Source: Flavobacterium ginsenosidimutans (GTDB taxonomy: Bacteria; Bacteroidota; Bacteroidia; Flavobacteriales; Flavobacteriaceae). Taken from it: a stretch of DNA of 64,000 nucleotides. A model generated the notes under the pieces. That model made no database searches. It was not told where the DNA came from and saw only the letters and a program-made list of their open reading frames with translations. Position 1 is the first letter of the stretch. Every line of letters begins with the position of its first letter. Below, piece after piece: positions 8,739 through 17,197 of the stretch. The stretch is from the NCBI RefSeq assembly GCF_003254625.1, contig NZ_QJRJ01000069.1:62001-126000 (forward strand). The letters are read 5' to 3'. Both the position numbers and the translations under genes were made by a program.

Positions 8739-8791
8739 AAAGCTCCAGCGGAGCGACATTTTTTATTATAATGTCGCTCCGCTGGAGCTTT
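8739..8791. repeat. Perfect inverted repeat, terminator-like
   Basis: 22-bp arms (8739-8760 and 8770-8791, core GCTCCAGCGGAGCGACAT) with a 9-base A/T loop and a following T-run. Its GC-rich arms stand out from the AT-rich background. It probably ends the heptosyltransferase transcript but also looks like a dispersed palindromic repeat. The rest of 8659-8859 holds another small GC-rich palindrome, CCCCGCTGGGG near 8829, and no gene. Confidence 0.75.
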
Positions 8792-8859
8792 TTTCTTTTG
8801 TTTTATTGTGATCCGATAAATATTTTACCCCGCTGGGGTATTTGCTGATCAAACAATAT

Positions 8860-9294
8860 TTAAGCAATATTTTTGTTTAGATCATATCTTTCATTAGAAT
8901 CGAGGAAAGAATATCCGATAGTTTTTTTTCTTTTTTTGTTTACTATAATGCTGACAAAGTTGTTTTTGTCTTCGGTTGACAATAGAATGTGTTCAAATTT
9001 ATCAGATGAATCTCTGTAAATTTTATAAATTAAGTCATGATCTTTTATTTTCTTAGATAAAACTTTAGCCGATTTAAGTTTGCTTACATAAGGCCAGATA
9101 TTAAAAATATTCGAATCGGTCTTTTTAACTTCTACCATTTTTTCGGTCAACGTTGAATTGTATTTTTCTCTTTCAAGCATCTTTGGACCTTTTTTGTTTT
9201 TCATTTTTATAATAACTGCCAGAACGCATAGCGAAGCAGTTACAAATAGCATAATAAATAGATATAAATGAAAGTGTTGAACGTGAGCTGTCAT
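8860..9294 (-). CDS. Hypothetical membrane-anchored protein
   Basis: 144 residues. One transmembrane helix near residues 11-30 (LYLFIMLFVTASLCVLAVII) is followed by a basic KMKNKKGPK stretch, so the remaining roughly 110 residues are probably cytoplasmic. That part is Lys-rich with no motif I recognise. It stands alone, flanked by repeat-rich intergenic DNA. The length and clean frame support a gene, but its function cannot be inferred. Confidence 0.6.
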   Translation of the reverse strand: MTAHVQHFHLYLFIMLFVTASLCVLAVIIKMKNKKGPKMLEREKYNSTLTEKMVEVKKTDSNIFNIWPYVSKLKSAKVLSKKIKDHDLIYKIYRDSSDKFEHILLSTEDKNNFVSIIVNKKRKKTIGYSFLDSNERYDLNKNIA

Positions 9295-9433
9295 GATATT
9301 TAATGTTTAAATGTTTGACAAATTTGATTTAGCTCTACAAATTCTCAAAAGGCGAGATTGATATTGCCATAATTATACCCCTAATTTAATGAAAATTTGG
9401 CAAAATTTTAATAAAATTTTGTTTTTATTTCAA

Positions 9434-9742
9434 TTAGAGCCAAATCTTCTCATCGCGACAACGACGGTAGATATAACTTTTTAGATTTGCAATGGTTTCC
9501 TGGTAATTTGGCGCGTCATAACCGTAGCGTTCATGCTCCATTTGTTCTCTTTCAATGGCATCACATCCTTTTATAACTTCTTTGATCATGTCGAGCAAAG
9601 CAAGTTCTTTATTGTCGGTTTTTTGAAATTTAAATTCAACAATTTCATCCTGAAGTTCTTCACAGTAATCAATCAGCTTCATAACTTCAGGTTCATCCAG
9701 AAGATATTCTTTGTTTCTAAAAATTTCTCGTACAGATTTCAT
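9434..9742 (-). CDS. Hypothetical protein, start moved inward
   Basis: 102 residues from the ATG at 9742. It is acidic and helical with an EELQDEIVEFKFQKTD segment, ending in IYRRCRDEKIWL. The open frame extends upstream to a TTG at 9826, but that extension is made of intergenic palindromes (9774-9788 and 9801-9827) read through by chance, so the internal ATG is preferred. No family recognised. The protein is probably cytoplasmic, with no signal peptide or membrane segment. Confidence 0.6.
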   Translation of the reverse strand: MKSVREIFRNKEYLLDEPEVMKLIDYCEELQDEIVEFKFQKTDNKELALLDMIKEVIKGCDAIEREQMEHERYGYDAPNYQETIANLKSYIYRRCRDEKIWL

Positions 9743-9773
9743 ATTCAATTCAATTTCAATTTTTAAATGCCAT

Positions 9774-9827
9774 CCCGAGGCCTCGGGACCAAGCCAGATC
9801 TTTGTCAAAGTTTTAAACTTTGACAAA
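9774..9827. repeat. Two intergenic palindromes in tandem
   Basis: The first is the GC-rich palindrome around CCCGAGGCCTCGGG (9774-9788). The second has perfect 13-base arms, TTTGTCAAAGTTT and its complement, around one T (9801-9827). A longer copy of the second lies at 51625-51657, and the first resembles the core of the element at 43897-43983. These are dispersed repeats of the host genome rather than gene-specific signals. Confidence 0.75.
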
Positions 9828-9854
9828 GATTAGAAATAACGCAATTAAACAAAA

Positions 9855-9896
9855 AAAAATCCAAATCCCAATTGTAAAATTGGAATTTGGATTTTT
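9855..9896. terminator. Hairpin terminator of the PaaE-like gene
   Basis: 19-base arms with one mismatch (centred on CCAAATCCCAATT / AATTGGAATTTGG) and a 4-base loop, just past the stop of the minus-strand reductase gene. An A-run on the plus strand supplies the U-tract. Confidence 0.75.
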
Positions 9897-9917
9897 ATAT
9901 TTTGGAATTTTCAAATA

Positions 9918-10970
9918 CTATACGTCGTCGTAATCAACATAAATAGTTTCTGAAGTTGGATGTGCTTGGCAAGTTAAAATTAAACCTTCGGCAATTTCGC
10001 TGTCTGTTAAAATAGAATTTTTCGTCATTTCTGCACTTCCTTTTGTCACACGCCCTAAACAGCTACTACAGATTCCGCCTTGACAAGAATATGGTGCGTC
10101 AACACCTTGTTTTAGTGCTGCGTCAAGAATAGTTTGTTTTTTAGACATTTCAAAAGTAGTCTCTTCATCATCTACTAAAACAGTAATTTTTGTATGTCCC
10201 TCTTGAGAACCTTGAATTGCATGCTCTTCAGAAGAAGACGTAAATAGCTCAAATTTAATAGCAGACTCTTTTACATTTTTCTCTTTCAAAACATTTGAAA
10301 CAGTATTGATCATGTCTTCTGGTCCACAAAGGAAAAACTTATCAAATTGAAGCTCTTTGTGTTTGTTGTTTAAAACAAAATTCACAGAAGATTTTTCAAT
10401 TCTTCCAAATAAAGCATTTTCAGCTTTTGCCTGACTGTAAACGTAATGCACAAAAAATCTTCCTACATATTGTAGTTGTAAATCGTGAAGTTCTTGAAAA
10501 AAGATTGTTTCTTCAGGAGTTTTATTTCCGTAAACTAATACAAATGAACTTTTTGGCTCATTTTTTAAAACCGATTTTATGATTGAAAGAACAGGAGTAA
10601 TTCCGCTTCCTGCAACAAAAGCTGCATAGTTTTTTTGTCTTTCAGCGTCTGGCTCAAAAGTAAACTTTCCTTCTGGCTGCCCAACTTCTAGAACATCACC
10701 TGCTTTTAAAGTTGTGTTGGCAAACTGAGAAAAAAGACCATTTTTTACTGCTTTTACAGCAATTCGTAATTCGCCGCTGTCTGGTGCAGAGCAAATAGAA
10801 TAAGCACGTCTAATTTCTTGATTATCAAGAGTTAGTTTTAAATTTATATATTGACCTGCAATAAATTTATAGTCAGGTTTTAGTTCTTCGGGAACATTAA
10901 AAAGTACAGAAACAGCATTTGCAGTTTCACGTTTAACCTCTTTAATTATTAGTTTTAAGAATGAAGGCAT
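9918..10970 (-). CDS. PaaE-like ferredoxin-NADP reductase with C-terminal 2Fe-2S domain
   Basis: 350-residue electron-transfer flavoprotein from the ATG at 10970. Order of domains: FAD-binding barrel with RRAYSICS, NAD(P)-binding domain with VAGSGITPVLSIIKS, and a plant-type 2Fe-2S ferredoxin domain with PYSCQGGICSSCLG and a last Cys in LTCQA. It passes electrons from NAD(P)H to an oxygenase or desaturase partner. It resembles PaaE of the phenylacetyl-CoA epoxidase, but no paaABCD genes are nearby, so the partner is unknown. The frame runs upstream to 10997, but a TACTTTTG box at 10986-10993 lies in that extension. Confidence 0.88.
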   Translation of the reverse strand: MPSFLKLIIKEVKRETANAVSVLFNVPEELKPDYKFIAGQYINLKLTLDNQEIRRAYSICSAPDSGELRIAVKAVKNGLFSQFANTTLKAGDVLEVGQPEGKFTFEPDAERQKNYAAFVAGSGITPVLSIIKSVLKNEPKSSFVLVYGNKTPEETIFFQELHDLQLQYVGRFFVHYVYSQAKAENALFGRIEKSSVNFVLNNKHKELQFDKFFLCGPEDMINTVSNVLKEKNVKESAIKFELFTSSSEEHAIQGSQEGHTKITVLVDDEETTFEMSKKQTILDAALKQGVDAPYSCQGGICSSCLGRVTKGSAEMTKNSILTDSEIAEGLILTCQAHPTSETIYVDYDDV

Positions 10971-10985
10971 GATAGAATTTTTATG

Positions 10986-10993
10986 CAAAAGTA
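10986..10993 (-). promoter_or_regulatory. -7 promoter box of the PaaE-like gene
   Basis: TACTTTTG on the minus strand, 15 bp before the ATG at 10970. It fits TAnnTTTG and decides between two possible starts. Confidence 0.55.
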
Positions 10994-11056
10994 GCAAACC
11001 ACTATTAAAAGATTGCCACTAAATTATTTTTTTTAACTTTTTTTGTAACGTTTTCC

Positions 11057-11064
11057 TACATTTG
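11057..11064 (+). promoter_or_regulatory. -7 promoter box of the DUF5687/ABC operon
   Basis: TACATTTG fits TAnnTTTG, 34 bp before the ATG at 11099. No convincing -33 TTG at the normal distance. Confidence 0.45.
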
Positions 11065-11098
11065 ATCTCTTACTACAAAAATACTAAAACCAAAAACA

Positions 11099-12559
11099 AT
11101 GATTAAGAAGTTTCTTTACCTCGAATGGAAGGCTTTCAGCAGATCGGCATCTTTCGGTAAAAACCTGGCAATGAAAATTTTAATAGGTTTTTTAATGATC
11201 TATTTTTCCCTAATTTTTATTGGTATGGGAGTTGGAGCATTTTATGTCCTTAAGGAGATGAAATTGGAACCATTAGTAACTGTCAACAAATTTCTGATTT
11301 ATTATTTCCTTTTAGATTTAATAATTCGATTGTTGCTACAATCAATTCCTGTTTTAAATATTAAACCATTATTGGTTCTTCCTTTTAAGAAGCCAACAAT
11401 TGTGCATTTTTCTTTAGGCAAAACGGCTTTGTCTTTTTTTAACTGGGTGCATGCTTTATTTTTTATTCCATTTTCGGTTGTACTAATTTTAAATGGTTAC
11501 GATGTTGTCGAAATTATTTTTTGGCATTTAGGAATAATGGCTATGATATACATCAATAATTTCCTGAATATTATTTTGAGCAATATTGACAAATTGTTTG
11601 CTGTATTTGTGGTATTGATTGTCGTTTTTGGAGGCGCGCAATATTATAAGTTATTTGATATCACGACATTTACAACGCCATTTTTTCAGAGCTTTTATGA
11701 TATCGATGGAATATTTTTAATTCCAATTTTAGTATTAATTGGGCTTTATGCTTTTACTTTCAAATACTTTGAAAAGAATTTATACTTAGATGCAGGTCTT
11801 TCTGTAAAACATGATGTTGCGTCAACAGAGAATTTAACTTGGCTGAACCAATTTGGAACTTTGGGAACATTCCTTAAAAATGATATTAAACTTATCAAAA
11901 GAAATAAAAGGTCTAAGACAACTATTGTAATGAGTGTGATCTTTTTATTTTATGGATTGATTTTTTTCGCCAACCCGCATCAACCCGCGGCAATGCACAT
12001 TTTTGCTGGAATATTTGTCTCGGGAGGATTTCTTTTTGTTTTTGGACAATTTGTACCAAGCTGGGATAGTTCATATTATCAATTAATGATGACACAGAAT
12101 ATTCCGTATCGAGGTTACATTACTGCGAAATGGTGGCTTATTGTAATTGTTACTTTTATTTCTACCATTTTGGCATCATTTTACCTTTTTTATGGATGGG
12201 AAGTTTATTTAACGATTGTAGTTGGAGCGATTTATAATATTGGAGTCAATTCTCATTTAGTTCTTTTAGGCGGAGCTTTTACAAAAACTCCAATTGATTT
12301 GAGTAACGCCGGCGGAGCTTTTGGAGATAAAAAAGCTTTTAACGTTAATTCAATGCTTTTGTCTTTACCAAAAATATTTCTGCCTTTATTATTGTATTGG
12401 CTTGGATTACATTTTGCAGATAAAACTGTGGCGTTAAGCTTAGTAGCTGGAGCTGGAATTTTAGGTTTTATCTTCAAAGAAAAAGTATTTTCTCTAATCG
12501 AAAAAAGATACAAGATTGAGAAATACAGTACGATTAGCGCATACAAACAAAAGAATTAA
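11099..12559 (+). CDS. DUF5687-like ABC transporter membrane protein
   Basis: 486 residues with about ten to twelve transmembrane helices and a central polar loop near residues 235-275. The N-terminus MIKKFLYLEWKAFSRS is typical of the Bacteroidota family DUF5687 (recalled). These proteins are encoded next to an ATPase gene, as here (the ATP-binding gene starts 61 bp downstream), so it is likely the permease of an ABC-2-like exporter. Substrate unknown. The short gap between the two genes contains an A/T repeat also seen between atpA and atpG. Confidence 0.8.
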   Translation: MIKKFLYLEWKAFSRSASFGKNLAMKILIGFLMIYFSLIFIGMGVGAFYVLKEMKLEPLVTVNKFLIYYFLLDLIIRLLLQSIPVLNIKPLLVLPFKKPTIVHFSLGKTALSFFNWVHALFFIPFSVVLILNGYDVVEIIFWHLGIMAMIYINNFLNIILSNIDKLFAVFVVLIVVFGGAQYYKLFDITTFTTPFFQSFYDIDGIFLIPILVLIGLYAFTFKYFEKNLYLDAGLSVKHDVASTENLTWLNQFGTLGTFLKNDIKLIKRNKRSKTTIVMSVIFLFYGLIFFANPHQPAAMHIFAGIFVSGGFLFVFGQFVPSWDSSYYQLMMTQNIPYRGYITAKWWLIVIVTFISTILASFYLFYGWEVYLTIVVGAIYNIGVNSHLVLLGGAFTKTPIDLSNAGGAFGDKKAFNVNSMLLSLPKIFLPLLLYWLGLHFADKTVALSLVAGAGILGFIFKEKVFSLIEKRYKIEKYSTISAYKQKN

Positions 12560-12620
12560 TTAGAAAATGAGTCAATTAGATAATTAATCTAAAATCAACA
12601 ATCTAAAATTTACAATTACC
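12560..12620. repeat. A/T-rich intergenic repeat
   Basis: Contains TTAGAAAATGA and ATTAGATAATTAATCT, variants of the motif forming the inverted repeat at 21364-21410. No gene lies here; the ABC operon reads through it. Confidence 0.4.
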
Positions 12621-13316
12621 ATGATACAAGTAAGTCAACTTTCAAAAACATATAACGGAACAACTGTATTAAATATCAGCAATCTTGAAATTCCAAAAGG
12701 GCAAAGTTTCGGATTGGTTGGAAATAACGGAGCAGGAAAAACAACTTTTTTCAGTTTGCTTTTAGATCTTATCCAACCTTCAACAGGATATATAAAAAGC
12801 CATGATATTCAGGTAAATACAAGTGAAAACTGGAAATCTTTTACAGGATCATTTTTAGATGAAAATTTCCTTATCGGATATTTAACTCCTGAAGAATATT
12901 TTTATTTTATTGGTGATTTGCGTAATCAGAATAAAGCAGATATCGATGCGTTATTGGCGAAATATGAGGAGTTTTTTAACGGAGAAATTTTAAAGAACAA
13001 AAAATACCTTCGTGACTTGTCAAAAGGAAACCAGAAAAAAGTGGGAATCATAGCAACACTTATTGGAAATCCTGAAGTTGTAATTTTAGATGAACCTTTT
13101 GCAAATCTAGATCCAACAACGGTTAGCCGATTGAAAAAAATCATTAAAGAATTGGCAGATGATCCAAATGTAACGGTTTTAGTTTCAAGCCACGATTTGC
13201 AGCATACAGTAGAGGTTTGTGACCGAATAGTTGCTCTTAATAAAGGTGAGGTTGTGAAAGATATTCAAACTTCAAAAGAAACCTTACAAGAACTCGAATT
13301 GTTTTTTGCAGTATAA
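12621..13316 (+). CDS. ABC transporter ATP-binding protein
   Basis: 231 residues. Walker A GNNGAGKTT at about 35-43, signature LSKGNQKKVG (degenerate LSGGQ) near 134, Walker B VVILDEPFANLDP near 154, and a switch His in SSHDLQH. It energises the adjacent DUF5687 membrane protein. The single ATPase with a single large permease fits an ABC-2 type exporter working as a dimer. The signature lacks the second Gly of LSGGQ, as is common in this subgroup. Confidence 0.93.
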   Translation: MIQVSQLSKTYNGTTVLNISNLEIPKGQSFGLVGNNGAGKTTFFSLLLDLIQPSTGYIKSHDIQVNTSENWKSFTGSFLDENFLIGYLTPEEYFYFIGDLRNQNKADIDALLAKYEEFFNGEILKNKKYLRDLSKGNQKKVGIIATLIGNPEVVILDEPFANLDPTTVSRLKKIIKELADDPNVTVLVSSHDLQHTVEVCDRIVALNKGEVVKDIQTSKETLQELELFFAV

Positions 13317-13403
13317 ATTTCAATATTTAAAAAAGAAGCGTATTTTTACAAGTCAATATACTAAAAACAATTTTTAGTAGTTATCTGATTTAAACTCTTT
13401 CTA

Positions 13404-16016
13404 TTGAAAAAGAATACTCTTAAATATAGTTTTATTCTCATTTTTTTATTCTTTTTGATAGCTTGTTCTACCAAAAAAAATACATTTTTGTCTAGAACTT
13501 CTCACTCTGTTGGTACTAAATATAATATTTTGTACAATGGAGGGATTAGTTTAGATAAAGGTTTGCTTTCTATTCAGTCTAATAATGAAGATAATTTTTG
13601 GAAATTACTGCCAATAGAAAAAATGCAGTTTGACGAAAATTTTTCTGAAGGAGAAAAAGCTAAAAACCCTGATTTTGAAAGAGCTGAGACAAAAGCGACC
13701 AAAGCGATTCAGAAGCACTCGATGAATATTGGGGGTAGAGAAAAAAACACTCAGATAGATGAAGCTTACTTAATGTTGGGAAAAGCGAGATATTATGATC
13801 AGCGTTTTATCCCAGCAATTGAGGCGTTCAATTATATTTTATACAAATATCCAGAAAGTAATAATATTTACATTGCAAAAATCTGGCGCGAAAAAACCAA
13901 TATGCGCTTAGGTAATGATGCCATCGCATTAAAAAACATCAAACTTTTACTTAGAAATACAGATTTAGACAAACAAACTTACGCCGATGCAAATGCTCTT
14001 CTTGCAGAAGCTTTTCTGAATTTGGAAGAAAAAGACAGTGCTGTTTCTAGACTTAGAATTGCAGAGCAGTTTACTAGAAAAAATGAAGAGCGCGCTAGAT
14101 ACCGTTTTATTCTTGGCCAAATGTATCAGGCTGAAGAAAAACGAGATAGCGCAATCTATTTTTATGATGCTGTAATTGATTTAAATAGAAAAGCAGATCG
14201 TAAATATATGATGCACGCTTACGCGAAAAAAGCACAAATGTTTGATTATGGAAAAGATAACGATACCATCTTTTTAAAAACATTCAATAAGCTGGTTACA
14301 GATCGTGAAAACCGTCCTTATTATGATTTTCTTTTTTATGAAATGGGAGTTTACTATGACAAAAAGAAAGATCAAGAAAATGCTTTAGTATTTTACAATA
14401 AATCTTTAGGAAGAAAATCCAAAGATCCATATTTAATGGCATCGGCATACCGTAACATTGGAAATATGTATTTCAAAAATACAGATTATACAATGGCCGC
14501 GAAGTATTATGATAGTACTTTGACAAAATTAGATCCAAAAACTAGAGAGTATGCGTTTATAGAAAAAAACAGAAAAAATCTAGATAACGTAATTAAATAC
14601 GAAGCGGTTGCAAAACGTAATGATAGTATTATTACAGTTTACAATATGCCACCGACTGAAAAGAAATCTTTCTTCGAAAATTACATTGCTGAGCTTAAAA
14701 AGAAAGACGAAGAAAAAAAACTGTTTGAGGAAAAAGAAAAAGAACGATTAGCAAACATCGATCGAAATTCACAAGCACAAGGACCTGTAAATGGAGCTGT
14801 TAATCCACAATCTTTAGGTAAACCTGCAGAATCTGATGGAATCGGAATGCCTCCAGGAAGTAATAATGACAATGCAAGTACTTTTTATTTCTACAATCCA
14901 ACAACGGTTGCCTACGGAAAACTGCAGTTTAAAAAAATGTGGGGTAGTAGATCTCTAGGAGGAAATTGGAGATTAGGAGGAACAAAATCTGCTAGCGATG
15001 CAATTAATGATAGCATAAATACAAAAGAAGTTGCTAATGTATTGAAAGATACCATTGTACCAGAAAAATATACTGTAGCTTATTATGTTAAACAGCTTCC
15101 AACTTCAGAAGCTGCGATGGATAGTATTGGTAAAGAACGCAATTTTGCATATTACCAATTAGGACTTATATATAAGGAGAAGTTTAAGGAATATAATTTA
15201 GCTAGTGATAAGCTCGAACAATTACTGCATAATAATCCTGAAGAAAAACTGATTTTGCCATCAATGTATAATTTGTATAAAATTTATCAAATTACAAATC
15301 CAGAAAAAGCGGAAGCAATAAAAGCTGAAATTTCGACAAAATATCCAACTTCGAGATATGCTCAGATTTTAAATAATAAATCGGACGATCCGAATTCTAA
15401 TCCTGACGTAGAATACAAAAAGTGGTTTAAACTCTTTGAAGAAGAACACTTTGATGAAGTCTTAGCCAATATTGATAATTTAATTAATCAATATTCTGGC
15501 GAAGATATTGTTTCTAAATATGAATTATTAAAAGCCAATACTTTAGGAAAAGTAAATGGTTTGGAGGCTTATAAAAAAGGTCTTGAAAATGTAGCAGACA
15601 ATTACCCGAACAGTGAAGAAGGTAAAAATGCTAGAGAAATTCTCGAAAAACAAGTTCCGGTTTTAGAGAGACTTAATTTTACAACTGTCGACAACAAAAA
15701 TTGGAAAATACTATATCGTGTTGCTAATACCGATACTAAAACGGTTAAAAGAATTGAAGAAGCAATTAGAGTATTTTTGTTAGTTGAAAATTACGAAAGA
15801 TTGACAACATCTTTGGATAAATACAATAAAACAGAAAGTTTTGTAGTTATTCATGGTTTAAAATCTGAAGCTTATGCGAATGATATTGCTGGAGTTTTCA
15901 GAGATGATAAAAAATATAAAATTCCAGATCAGGCAATAATTATATCAGCTGATAATTATAAAATTGTTCAGATTAAAAAGAATTTAGAAGCATACTTGAC
16001 CCCAAAAACCCCTTAA
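13404..16016 (+). CDS. sprE: SprE/PorW-type TPR lipoprotein of gliding motility and type IX secretion
   Basis: 870 residues starting at TTG 13404. A lipoprotein signal peptide ends in LFFLIAC with the lipidated Cys at 21. The body consists of tetratricopeptide helices in two blocks (about 100-400 and 570-760) around a low-complexity linker (about 435-500) rich in charged residues and Asn/Gly/Pro. The C-terminus is a small conserved domain. Length, lipobox and architecture match SprE of F. johnsoniae, a component needed for gliding and for type IX protein secretion, called PorW in Porphyromonas. It probably acts in the periplasm. The bactofilin gene begins 5 bp after the stop. Confidence 0.87.
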   Translation: MKKNTLKYSFILIFLFFLIACSTKKNTFLSRTSHSVGTKYNILYNGGISLDKGLLSIQSNNEDNFWKLLPIEKMQFDENFSEGEKAKNPDFERAETKATKAIQKHSMNIGGREKNTQIDEAYLMLGKARYYDQRFIPAIEAFNYILYKYPESNNIYIAKIWREKTNMRLGNDAIALKNIKLLLRNTDLDKQTYADANALLAEAFLNLEEKDSAVSRLRIAEQFTRKNEERARYRFILGQMYQAEEKRDSAIYFYDAVIDLNRKADRKYMMHAYAKKAQMFDYGKDNDTIFLKTFNKLVTDRENRPYYDFLFYEMGVYYDKKKDQENALVFYNKSLGRKSKDPYLMASAYRNIGNMYFKNTDYTMAAKYYDSTLTKLDPKTREYAFIEKNRKNLDNVIKYEAVAKRNDSIITVYNMPPTEKKSFFENYIAELKKKDEEKKLFEEKEKERLANIDRNSQAQGPVNGAVNPQSLGKPAESDGIGMPPGSNNDNASTFYFYNPTTVAYGKLQFKKMWGSRSLGGNWRLGGTKSASDAINDSINTKEVANVLKDTIVPEKYTVAYYVKQLPTSEAAMDSIGKERNFAYYQLGLIYKEKFKEYNLASDKLEQLLHNNPEEKLILPSMYNLYKIYQITNPEKAEAIKAEISTKYPTSRYAQILNNKSDDPNSNPDVEYKKWFKLFEEEHFDEVLANIDNLINQYSGEDIVSKYELLKANTLGKVNGLEAYKKGLENVADNYPNSEEGKNAREILEKQVPVLERLNFTTVDNKNWKILYRVANTDTKTVKRIEEAIRVFLLVENYERLTTSLDKYNKTESFVVIHGLKSEAYANDIAGVFRDDKKYKIPDQAIIISADNYKIVQIKKNLEAYLTPKTP

Positions 16017-16021
16017 CCGCC

Positions 16022-16420
16022 ATGTTTGAAAAAGTAAAAAAAAACGGAACTGAACAATTAGGAAAAACGAATAGAATTGTAGAAGGAACATCAATAGTAG
16101 GAGACATCGTCTCTAAAGCCGATTTTAGATTAGACGGCGAATTAATTGGAAATTTTACTTCGCAAGGCAAAATTGTTATTGGGGCCAAAGGAGTTATTAA
16201 AGGAGAAATTATTTGTAATAATGCTGACATAGAAGGAGAATTTCACGGAAAAATAAAAGTTCTTGAAACCCTTAATATTAAATCGACTGCTCAAATTCAC
16301 GGAGAAGTTGCTGTAGGGCAACTCTCTATAGAACCAGGCGCAGACTTCACAGCAACTTGCACGATGCTTGCACATTCAAATCAGGTAATAATGTTAGAAG
16401 ATGGAAAAGGAGCCGAATAA
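16022..16420 (+). CDS. Bactofilin (polymer-forming cytoskeletal protein)
   Basis: 132 residues. The core of regularly spaced hydrophobic and Gly residues (IVEGTSIVGDIVSKADFRLDG-type start, then repeating IVIGAKGVIKGEI, IEGEFHGKI and QIHGEVAVG) is the right-handed beta-helix of bactofilins, which polymerise without nucleotides. The tails are short and polar. Bactofilins localise envelope or motility machinery. The position between sprE and the ATP synthase genes suggests a link to gliding/secretion or to the membrane energy machinery, but this is inference. It overlaps atpZ by 20 bp, so the two are translationally coupled. Confidence 0.9.
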   Translation: MFEKVKKNGTEQLGKTNRIVEGTSIVGDIVSKADFRLDGELIGNFTSQGKIVIGAKGVIKGEIICNNADIEGEFHGKIKVLETLNIKSTAQIHGEVAVGQLSIEPGADFTATCTMLAHSNQVIMLEDGKGAE

Positions 16421-16628
16421 TAATAGGAGAAACAAATGGCTTGCATTTATTAATATCCCCTTTCAAATGGGGGTTATTATTTTCTTATTCTCTTATTTCG
16501 GAACCTGGCTAGACGAAAACCATCCAAGCCCTAAAGTATATTATAATACCATTTTTGTATTAATTGGTGTCGGTATTGCATTATATAATGTAATCCGACA
16601 GGTTAATGAGATCAATAAAACAAAGTAG
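16401..16628 (+). CDS. AtpZ/AtpI family protein
   Basis: 75 residues, two transmembrane helices (about 12-30 and 45-65), with a GTWLDENHPSP loop between them as in the AtpZ/putative F0F1-ATPase subunit family. Members sit at the head of atp operons and are linked to c-ring assembly or Mg2+ handling. It overlaps the bactofilin stop by 20 bp. The ATG at 16401 gives a natural N-terminal polar stretch before helix 1. Confidence 0.85.
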   Translation: MEKEPNNNRRNKWLAFINIPFQMGVIIFLFSYFGTWLDENHPSPKVYYNTIFVLIGVGIALYNVIRQVNEINKTK

Positions 16629-16686
16629 TTTGTAAATAAAAACCGCTTGAGATAAAAATTGCATCTTTGCATCAAAATTATTTCAA

Positions 16687-17079
16687 ATGCTTTTAAAAAA
16701 TTACAAATCCGTTTTTTATTTATTTTGTCTATCTTTAACAGCCTACATTTCACATAAAGCAATTTTTTTCGTTGGCGGAATCAATAGTCAAAGTTTTCAT
16801 TATAGCTTAGAATTATTGTATTTATCATTCTTCGGAATTTCGGCTTTATTATACCTTATATTATTATTGATGAAAAAGAAGAATTTTGAAATTGTCGGGA
16901 TGACATTTTTATTTGGAACTTTTGCACAAATGTTATTAGCCTATTTAGTTTTGCAGCCAATTTTAAAAATCAAAACAGGAGAGAGCGATGTTGAAAAAAT
17001 GAGTTTTTTTTTAACATTTGTGCTGTTTTTGTTATTTCAGACGCTTTTAACTGTCCGATTATTAAATGAAAAGCCATAA
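16687..17079 (+). CDS. Small membrane protein in the AtpI position (DUF6168-like)
   Basis: 130 residues with four predicted transmembrane helices (about 8-28, 40-60, 67-88 and 98-125). From memory it fits DUF6168. Its size, topology and position between atpZ and atpB resemble AtpI proteins, the chaperone-like subunits in other atp operons. That functional match is inference. A strong promoter box follows the gene, before atpB. Confidence 0.75.
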   Translation: MLLKNYKSVFYLFCLSLTAYISHKAIFFVGGINSQSFHYSLELLYLSFFGISALLYLILLLMKKKNFEIVGMTFLFGTFAQMLLAYLVLQPILKIKTGESDVEKMSFFLTFVLFLLFQTLLTVRLLNEKP

Positions 17080-17127
17080 AATAACAATTCTTTAAAACAA
17101 GGTTTAAAAATAATTTTTCATATCCTT

Positions 17128-17155
17128 TTGAATATTAATAAAAAATGTACCTTTG
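17128..17155 (+). promoter_or_regulatory. Promoter of the atpB-E-F-H-A-G operon
   Basis: TTG at 17128-17130, 17 bp, then TACCTTTG at 17148-17155: a full match to the Bacteroidota -33/-7 pattern, 42 bp before the atpB ATG. It implies that the structural subunits are transcribed separately from the sprE-bactofilin-atpZ part. Confidence 0.7.
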
Positions 17156-17197
17156 CACCAAATTTTAGAAACGTAAAAAAATAAGATTTTCCACGAT

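Noticed and set aside
9743-9826. N-terminal extension of the hypothetical gene at 9434
   Set aside because: Made of two intergenic palindromes; the internal ATG at 9742 gives a normal protein.
12253-12546. Minus-strand frame inside the DUF5687 gene
   Set aside because: Shadow of a real gene on the other strand; no start context.
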